Assembly: GCF_003006155.1 (NCBI RefSeq)
Contig: NZ_CP023559.1
Location: 868,001-932,000, forward strand
Length of the DNA: 64,000 nucleotides
Source: Salinicola tamaricis
GTDB lineage: Bacteria > Pseudomonadota > Gammaproteobacteria > Pseudomonadales > Halomonadaceae
Reading direction: 5' to 3'
In this document: positions 59,326 to 64,000 of the stretch, in pieces
Layout of the letters: every line of letters starts with the position of its first letter
Numbering within the stretch: the stretch's first letter is position 1
Program-made: the position numbers and the translations under genes
Notes under the pieces: model-generated
What the model saw: the letters and a program-made list of their open reading frames with translations, nothing else
Told to the model about the DNA's origin: nothing
The model's database searches: none

Positions 59326-60440
59326 TACTGGACTCCCATCTCCCGCGCCCAGTTATCGGCCACGGCCGTCTTGGCTTCGGACTGCGCCTTCAGGGTGGGG
59401 AAGATCGCCTTGCGATAGTTCTCCGCCGGCGGCAGGCGATCGAGCAGCGTTTGCGGCACGACACCGCGCTCGACCATATCGTTGAAGCGGATCGGGTGGC
59501 AGTACCCCTTGAGCCAGCCGAGCTGACCCTCATCGGAGTAGAGATACTCCATCCACAGCTTGGCCGCATTGGGGTGCGGCGCATAGGCGGAGATACCCTG
59601 CACGTAGACCCCCGCCACCACCGCATCGCTGGGCACGACGACATCGATCGGCGGGTTGCCGTCGAGCTTGTCGCGCATCGCCAGCAGGTTGTAATCCCAG
59701 TCGAAGTAGATCGGCGTGGTGCCCTGGGCGATGTTCTGCGCCGTGCCGTTGACCGGCACCAGAATGCCCTTGTCCTTGAGCTGCTTGAAATAGGCGATAC
59801 CGGCGTTGAGCGCATCGGCGCCCGCCTTGCCACCGTTGGCGATCCCGGCAGCGTAGACGGTCATCATCACGCTGTTGCCGGTACGCGGATCACCGGCCAG
59901 GGCCACGCCGTTGGTGTACTCGCTGGCGTTCAGATCGGCGAAGCTCTGCGGCGACTCGGGGTAAATGTCGCGGTTCACACCCATGGCGAGCACGCCGTAG
60001 TAGTCACCGTACCAGTAGCCCTCGGCATCCTTGGCGTCATCGGGGATCGAGCCCCAGGTCGAGACCTTGTAGGGCTGCAGCAGGCCATCCTGCTTGGCCA
60101 CCGGCCCGAAAGAGAGGCCCACGTCGATCACGTCCGGCGCCTGTGGGCCGGTATTGCCCTTGTTGGCCTTGATCGCCTGAAGTTCGTCGCCCGATCCAGC
60201 ATTGGGATTGAGTTCGTTGACCTTGATGCCGTACTTCTTCTCGAAGCCGGCGATCACATCGCCATAGCCGCACCAGCTATGCGGCAGAGCGATGGTGGTC
60301 AACATGCCCTCCTGCTTGGCCGCGTCGATCAACTGCTGAGAGGGTGCCGCCTGGGCGGCACTGGAGACCATGGCGGTCAACAGCAGTGATCCTGCCAGGC
60401 AGGAAAGCGGGTTGGGACGGCGGCGAGGCAAGGCATTCAT
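59325..60440 (-). CDS. Periplasmic binding protein of a PotD/FbpA-type ABC importer
   Basis: A 371-residue intact family 1 binding protein. The signal peptide is SCLAGSLLLTAMVSSAAQA, cleavage near residue 33. Mature segments: TTIALPHSWCGYGDVIAGFE, ELNPNAGSGDELQAIKAN, DVIDVGLSFGPVAKQDG, YWYGDYYGVLAMGVNRD and TPIYFDWDYNLLAMRDKL. Start at 60438-60440, GGAG 8 bases upstream. First gene of the leftward operon binding protein-permease-permease-ATPase-PHP esterase. The ligand is unknown; polyamine, iron or phosphoester classes all resemble it. Confidence 0.9.
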   Translation of the reverse strand: MNALPRRRPNPLSCLAGSLLLTAMVSSAAQAAPSQQLIDAAKQEGMLTTIALPHSWCGYGDVIAGFEKKYGIKVNELNPNAGSGDELQAIKANKGNTGPQAPDVIDVGLSFGPVAKQDGLLQPYKVSTWGSIPDDAKDAEGYWYGDYYGVLAMGVNRDIYPESPQSFADLNASEYTNGVALAGDPRTGNSVMMTVYAAGIANGGKAGADALNAGIAYFKQLKDKGILVPVNGTAQNIAQGTTPIYFDWDYNLLAMRDKLDGNPPIDVVVPSDAVVAGVYVQGISAYAPHPNAAKLWMEYLYSDEGQLGWLKGYCHPIRFNDMVERGVVPQTLLDRLPPAENYRKAIFPTLKAQSEAKTAVADNWAREMGVQ

Positions 60441-60520
60441 CGGCAGGCTCCAGGCGGGTCGGGGAAGTCGAGGCAGCCGGTAAGGCCTGCTTTGACAGGC
60501 TCGGAATCCTGCGCCGTCAT

Positions 60521-60586
60521 CATGACGCCAGCATGACCAACACATGACGCCAGCATGGCGACCACATGACGCCGGCCAATAGCGTC
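60521..60586. repeat. Three 22-base direct repeats upstream of the ABC operon
   Basis: CATGACGCCAGCATG begins at 60521 and 60543, and CATGACGCCGGCC begins at 60565, an exact 22-base period (two helical turns). They lie between the binding-protein ATG and the divergent pcaR gene. The arrangement suggests an operator array for the ABC operon. Confidence 0.75.
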
Positions 60587-60614
60587 CCTGGGCGCCAGCG
60601 CGAGTTGAACGGAT

Positions 60615-60629
60615 GTTCGCCAAGCGAAC
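60615..60629 (+). promoter_or_regulatory. PcaR-type operator upstream of pcaR
   Basis: Perfect dyad GTTCGC-CAA-GCGAAC, 55 bases before the pcaR start. It shares the GTTCG/CGAAC half-sites of the boxes before pcaI and pcaB and points to autoregulation. Confidence 0.6.
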
Positions 60630-60683
60630 CTTGCGTAAGATGGGGGCGTGGACACCGCCTCACGCATGAAGGAAGAGATCGGC

Positions 60684-61469
60684 ATGGAACCCAAGGATGA
60701 GACGCTCACCCCCGAGGATCGCGACTTCGTGACCGCCCTGGCCAGCGGGCTCGAGGTGATTCTCGCCTTCGACCAGCGCACGCCGCGCATGACGCTGAGC
60801 GAGGTCGCCGCCAAGACTGGCATGAACCGCGCCCGCGCGCGGCGCTTTCTGCTCACGCTGCATGCGCTGGGCTATGTGCGCAAGCAGCAGCGTACCTTCG
60901 AGCTGGCGCCCAAGGCGCTGCAGCTGGGTTATGCCTTTCTCTCCTCCAACGGCTATCGCACGGTGATCCAGCAGCATCTGGAGGCGATCACCGAGGCCAC
61001 CGGCGAGTCGTCGTCGATGGGCGTGCTCGACGGCGACGAGGTGACCTACGTGGCGCGCTCGGCGGCACCACACCGGCTGATGTCGATCTCGCTGGCGGTG
61101 GGTACGCGGCTGCCGGCAGCCTACACCTCGATGGGGCGGGTGCTGCTGGCCCAGCTACCGGCGGCAGAGCGCGACGCCTTCCTGGCGCGGGTCGATCTCC
61201 AGCGCCATACCGAGCACAGCCTGACCGATAGCGCCGCGCTGCGCGACTGCCTGATCCAGGTCCGCGAGCAGGGCTACTGCGTGGTCGACCAGGAGCTAGA
61301 CTCCGGCCTGCGCTCGCTGGCGATCCCCGCCTTCGGCGCCCACGGCGAGCTGATCGGCGCGCTCAACGTCAGCACCAACGCGGCACGCGTCGAGCTATCC
61401 ACGCTCACTGAGCGCTTTCTGCCACTGCTGCGCGAGAAGGCGGCGCAGATCGCCTCTCAGGTCAACTGA
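60684..61469 (+). CDS. pcaR: IclR-family beta-ketoadipate pathway regulator, PcaR/PcaU/PobR type
   Basis: A 261-residue regulator. The opening EDRDFVTALASGLEVILAFD is typical of the PcaR/PcaU/PobR group; the winged helix has MTLSEVAAKTGMNRARARRF and the effector domain YVARSAAPHRLMSISLAVGTR, LPAAYTSMGRVLLAQLP and CVVDQELDSGLRSLAIPAFG. I chose ATG 60684 because GGAAGAG is well spaced; ATG 60666 or GTG 60648 are possible. Its likely targets are pcaIJF, pcaB and itself, from the shared dyads. Confidence 0.88.
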   Translation: MEPKDETLTPEDRDFVTALASGLEVILAFDQRTPRMTLSEVAAKTGMNRARARRFLLTLHALGYVRKQQRTFELAPKALQLGYAFLSSNGYRTVIQQHLEAITEATGESSSMGVLDGDEVTYVARSAAPHRLMSISLAVGTRLPAAYTSMGRVLLAQLPAAERDAFLARVDLQRHTEHSLTDSAALRDCLIQVREQGYCVVDQELDSGLRSLAIPAFGAHGELIGALNVSTNAARVELSTLTERFLPLLREKAAQIASQVN

Positions 61470-61506
61470 CCCGGACGCCGATCAGGCTTGCCCCCGACGT
61501 CGCGCC

Positions 61507-61543
61507 GGATCATGCTATTAGACCTAAGTCTAAAACGTGATCC
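61507..61543. promoter_or_regulatory. Nested palindrome in the pcaR-AEC gap
   Basis: Inner dyad TTAGAC-CTAA-GTCTAA at 61518-61533 inside an outer pair GGATCA (61507) and TGATCC (61538-61543). It sits 25-60 bases before the AEC start, in AT-rich sequence, so it is a good operator candidate. No regulator gene adjoins it other than pcaR. Confidence 0.5.
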
Positions 61544-61567
61544 ACTCTCCATGACCGAGACCTCGCC

Positions 61568-62518
61568 TTGAGCACCATCTTCGGCGCCATCGTACCCATC
61601 TTCATTCTGCTCGCGATCGGCTATCTGGCCGTGCTCAAGCGGGTCGTCGACAAGGCGCACATCCAGGGCATGGGCCGCTACGTGATCAACATCGCGCTGC
61701 CCGCGCTGGTGATCCAGGCACTGCTGCAGCGCCCGCTGGGCGAGGTCTTCAACGTCCCCTATCTGCTCGTCTACGGGCTGGGCTCGGGGCTCGCCTTCGC
61801 CCTCACCTTCGCCCTGGTGACACTGCGCGGCAACGCGCCGCTGGCGCGCCGGGCGATGTACGCACTTGGCACCTCGGCCTCCAACAGCGGCTTCATCGGC
61901 TATCCGGTAGCGGTACTGGTGGTCGGCCCCAGCGCGGGCATCGCCCTGGCGCTGAACATGCTGATCGAGAACCTGCTGGTGATTCCCACCGCGCTGGTGC
62001 TGGCGGAGCTGGCGAGCCAGGCCCGGGGCGGCCTGTGGGCGACCATCCGCCCGGTAGCCTTGCGCGTTCTGCGCCATCCGCTGATTCTGGCCATCGCCGC
62101 CGGTAGCCTGCTCGCGGCGCTCGATCTACATCCGCCGGCGCCGCTGGCGCGGGTGCTGGAGATGCTTGCGGCGTCATCGTCGCCGGTGGCGCTATTCGTG
62201 ATCGGCGGCACCCTGTGCGGGCTGCGCGTGCGCGGCATGGTCAAGCGGGTGACACGTCTCGCCCTGGCCAAGCTGACCCTGCATCCGCTGTGCGTGGTGC
62301 TGATGGTGCTGCTGATACCGGGCCTCGATCCGCTGCTGGCCACCGCCGCGATCGTCTTCGCCTGCGCGCCGATGCTGTCGATGTATCCATTGCTGGGGCA
62401 GCGCTACGGTTTTGCCGAGATGGGCACCGCGGCGATGGTGATGGCCACGCTGCTCTCGGCCCTGACGCTGGCGCTGGGCATCTGGCTGTCGCACCAATGG
62501 CTACTCGGCACGGCCTGA
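61568..62518 (+). CDS. AEC-family transporter
   Basis: A 316-residue membrane protein of the auxin efflux carrier/MdcF type with ten helices. Typical segments are IFGAIVPIFILLAIGYLAV, YVINIALPALVIQALLQR, GTSASNSGFIGYPVAVLVVG and IFACAPMLS-like (FACAPMLSMYPLLGQRYGFA). The start is TTG at 61568 (TTG AGC ACC ATC); no ATG fits the conserved N-terminus. Malonate or other carboxylate transport is known in the family; the substrate here is unknown, perhaps linked to the dehydroshikimate gene next to it. Confidence 0.88.
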   Translation: MSTIFGAIVPIFILLAIGYLAVLKRVVDKAHIQGMGRYVINIALPALVIQALLQRPLGEVFNVPYLLVYGLGSGLAFALTFALVTLRGNAPLARRAMYALGTSASNSGFIGYPVAVLVVGPSAGIALALNMLIENLLVIPTALVLAELASQARGGLWATIRPVALRVLRHPLILAIAAGSLLAALDLHPPAPLARVLEMLAASSSPVALFVIGGTLCGLRVRGMVKRVTRLALAKLTLHPLCVVLMVLLIPGLDPLLATAAIVFACAPMLSMYPLLGQRYGFAEMGTAAMVMATLLSALTLALGIWLSHQWLLGTA

Positions 62519-62554
62519 ACAGTACGGCGCTCCACGGTTTGAAACGTACTGCGC

Positions 62555-63364
62555 TCACCCGGCCGCCCGCAGCGCCCGGTCGAGCTGCTCCCAGCCGGCC
62601 AGCGCGGTCATCCCGGTCGGCATCACGCCGAGCACGTCGCTGAACACCTCCAGCGAGATCGGCCCGGCATAGCCGGTGCGCGCCAGCGCTGCGATGAAAC
62701 GCTCGACCTCGAGCTCGCCCTCCCCGGGGAAGGCACGCCGGTGGCGGCTGACGGTCTGCAGGTCTTCGCGCAGCGGCGCCGGCGCATCGGCCAGCTGCAC
62801 CAGCCCGATCCGAGATGCCGGCAGCCCAGCCAGGGTCTCCAGCCCCAGCCCCGGGGCGAGCACATGGTAGCTGTCGAGCACCAGCGACAACGCCGGATGA
62901 TCGGCCAGCGTCACCACCTCCCACGCCTGGCGGTAATCGTTGACATGCCGGCCCCAGCACAGCGCTTCATAGGCGATGGTCATGCCGCGCGTAGCGGCCC
63001 GTTCGGCCAGCTCGCCCAGGCTATCGGCCGCTGCCGTCAGCTCGGGGCGCGCCTCGGCCAGGGTGGTACTGGTCGCCAGCAGCTGCGTGCCGCCCAGGTC
63101 GGCGAGGGTGTCGAAGTGGCGTGCGGCGCGGTCGAGCATGCGCCGGTGGGCCTCTCCGCTGAGCCCTTCGGCGTCGCGGAACGGCTGCAGGGCGACCACC
63201 GCGAGCCCGAGATCGCGGCAGTGTTCGCCGATGCGCCGCGCGCTGTGCGTATCGCGCTGCAGATCGTCGACAAAGATCTCGACGCCGCCGAAACCGGCCC
63301 GAGCGATCGCTTCCAGCCGGTTCATCAGTTCGCCGCTCAGGCACAGCGTGGCCATGGCACGCAT
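62555..63364 (-). CDS. quiC: 3-dehydroshikimate dehydratase, QuiC-like, single-domain
   Basis: A 269-residue TIM-barrel protein. The opening MRAMATLCLSGELMNRLEAI and AGFGGVEIFVDDL, then VALQPFRDAEG, ATRGMTIAYEALCWGRHVND, LSLVLDSYHVLAPG, VQLADAPAP, FPGEGELEVERFI and GYAGPISLEVFSD match the dehydratase half of Pseudomonas QuiC1. The C-terminal HPPD-like half of QuiC1 is absent. It converts 3-dehydroshikimate to protocatechuate. GGAGG precedes the ATG at 63362-63364. A generic sugar isomerase is the less likely alternative. Confidence 0.85.
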   Translation of the reverse strand: MRAMATLCLSGELMNRLEAIARAGFGGVEIFVDDLQRDTHSARRIGEHCRDLGLAVVALQPFRDAEGLSGEAHRRMLDRAARHFDTLADLGGTQLLATSTTLAEARPELTAAADSLGELAERAATRGMTIAYEALCWGRHVNDYRQAWEVVTLADHPALSLVLDSYHVLAPGLGLETLAGLPASRIGLVQLADAPAPLREDLQTVSRHRRAFPGEGELEVERFIAALARTGYAGPISLEVFSDVLGVMPTGMTALAGWEQLDRALRAAG

Positions 63365-63547
63365 GCACTCTCCTCCCATGACAGGTATTTCCGGTATGGC
63401 GACGGGCAGCCGGCAGTGATACTGCCGGCGCCCCGGCTATCAGCGTAGCCGCTAGCGCGGAAGTTGGCGTGGAGGTGGGCGCGGTTCATAAGCGGTGGGC
63501 TGATATACTGCCCGCCGCCTCGTGTCCGTATTGCCCAGGAGACCCGC

Positions 63548-64000
63548 ATGTCCCCAGCTCGTCCGTCGCTGGCGTGGCGTCACGCCGTCGCCGCGCTCGC
63601 CGTTGTCGTCATCTTCGCGCTGCTGCTGGGCGCGGGGGTCGCGCTGCTGCTGGGCGCGGGGCTGGCGCCGCTGACCCGGGCGGCCATGGTGGTGGGCTTG
63701 GGGATCGGGCTGTGGGCCACCGGGTGGCTGCCGCAGTGGCTCACCGCGCTGGTGTTCTTCACCCTGTGCATGGCGGCCAAGGTCGCCCCCGCCGCGGTGA
63801 CCTTCTCGGGTTTCGAGTCGGCGGCGACCTGGCTGGTGTTTTCGGGCATGGTGATCGGTGCGGCGATCAATCACACCGGGCTGGGCGAGCGCGCGGCCAC
63901 CCGGCTCGGCCCCTATCTGGCCTCGGGCTATCCGCAGGCGGTGTTCGGTATCGGCCTCGCCGCGCTGCTGGCGTCGTTCGTGATGCCCTCCTCGATGGGG
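63548..64000 (+). CDS. SLC13/DASS-type permease (partial, C-terminus outside window)
   Basis: The first 151 residues of a membrane transporter. Hydrophobic helices at about 12-42, 45-62, 64-80, 93-108 and 128-146; typical stretches are GLWATGWLPQWLTALVFFTL, FESAATWLVFSGMVIGAAI and LAALLASFVMPSSMG, resembling the sodium/dicarboxylate symporter family with its serine-rich hairpin. Helix one contains a 24-base tandem duplication giving ALLLGAG twice. Adjacent to, and divergent from, the dehydroshikimate dehydratase, so quinate/shikimate or dicarboxylate transport is possible. Confidence 0.75.
   Translation, partial: MSPARPSLAWRHAVAALAVVVIFALLLGAGVALLLGAGLAPLTRAAMVVGLGIGLWATGWLPQWLTALVFFTLCMAAKVAPAAVTFSGFESAATWLVFSGMVIGAAINHTGLGERAATRLGPYLASGYPQAVFGIGLAALLASFVMPSSMG
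63616..63663 (+). repeat. 24-base in-frame tandem duplication
   Basis: Two adjacent 24-base units (63616-63639 and 63640-63663) differing only at the last bases lie within helix one of the partial transporter gene. The duplication keeps the frame and lengthens the helix by eight residues. Confidence 0.7.

Noticed and set aside
60521..60586. Possible small CRISPR array
   Set aside because: Units are contiguous with a 22-base period and have no spacers or cas genes; operator repeats fit better.
62555..63364. Generic sugar phosphate isomerase/epimerase
   Set aside because: Segments CLSGELMNRLEAI, QPFRDAEG, ALCWGRHVND and FPGEGELE match the dehydratase half of QuiC1 throughout, and the pca context agrees.

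Overview
The window is about 66% GC bacterial chromosome. Its gene families (class I FbaB, Epd beside Pgk, TctABC/TctDE, PcaIJF, PcaHG, PcaDC fusion) suggest a gammaproteobacterium, most like a halophilic Halomonadaceae member (Halomonas/Salinicola type). That placement is inference from gene content; no rRNA is present. There is no phage, plasmid or CRISPR material. One tRNA, tRNA-Ser(CGA), lies at 25409-25498.

Layout. (1) 1-13832 is a tetritol (erythritol/threitol) region: an ABC importer (permease, ATPase, DUF2291 protein), a zinc polyol dehydrogenase, an RpiB-type isomerase, a DhaK-DhaL kinase, a TIM-like isomerase, transketolase and a SorC/EryD-type regulator. Together they predict tetritol to L-erythrulose to L-erythrulose-1-P to D-erythrulose-4-P to D-erythrose-4-P, which transketolase then uses. 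A broken DUF917 gene and a GGDEF gene lie inside. (2) 14002-14825 is an FMN riboswitch followed by a RibH2-type lumazine synthase. (3) 14978-18158 is a first TctA-TctB-TctC importer. (4) 18422-25192 holds central carbon genes (fbaB, epd, pgk) around lrgAB-type genes, a hydrolase and an EamA transporter. (5) 26555-32949 is a second Tct importer divergent from a TctD-TctE two-component pair with an overlapping periplasmic binding protein. (6) 33128-50361 is dominated by aromatic catabolism: pobA/pobR, pcaHG, pcaQ, the pcaDC fusion, an AtoE-type transporter, pcaIJF, pcaB and a shikimate/quinate dehydrogenase. (7) 50579-53691 is a third Tct importer, followed by a chemoreceptor gene flanked by copies of the tctA 3' end. 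(8) 55552-60440 is an ABC importer operon ending in a PHP-domain phosphoesterase. (9) 60684-64000 has pcaR, an AEC transporter, a 3-dehydroshikimate dehydratase and a cut-off DASS-type transporter.

How it works together: quinate/shikimate (dehydrogenase plus dehydroshikimate dehydratase) and 4-hydroxybenzoate (PobA) converge on protocatechuate, which PcaHG, PcaB, PcaDC, PcaIJ and PcaF take to succinyl-CoA and acetyl-CoA. GTTCG/CGAAC palindromes before pcaI, pcaB and pcaR suggest one PcaR regulon.

Two window-wide patterns matter. First, about half of the genes are interrupted by single-base frameshifts, including epd and pgk. Most look like one base lost in a short homopolymer, so sequence error is more likely than decay. 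I label genes with one or two shifts as CDS (frameshifted) and those with three or more as pseudogene; coordinates span the whole inferred gene. Second, a family of palindromic intergenic elements of about 145-200 bp occurs four times plus one 53-bp derivative, and in three cases its terminus supplies the stop codon of the neighbouring gene.
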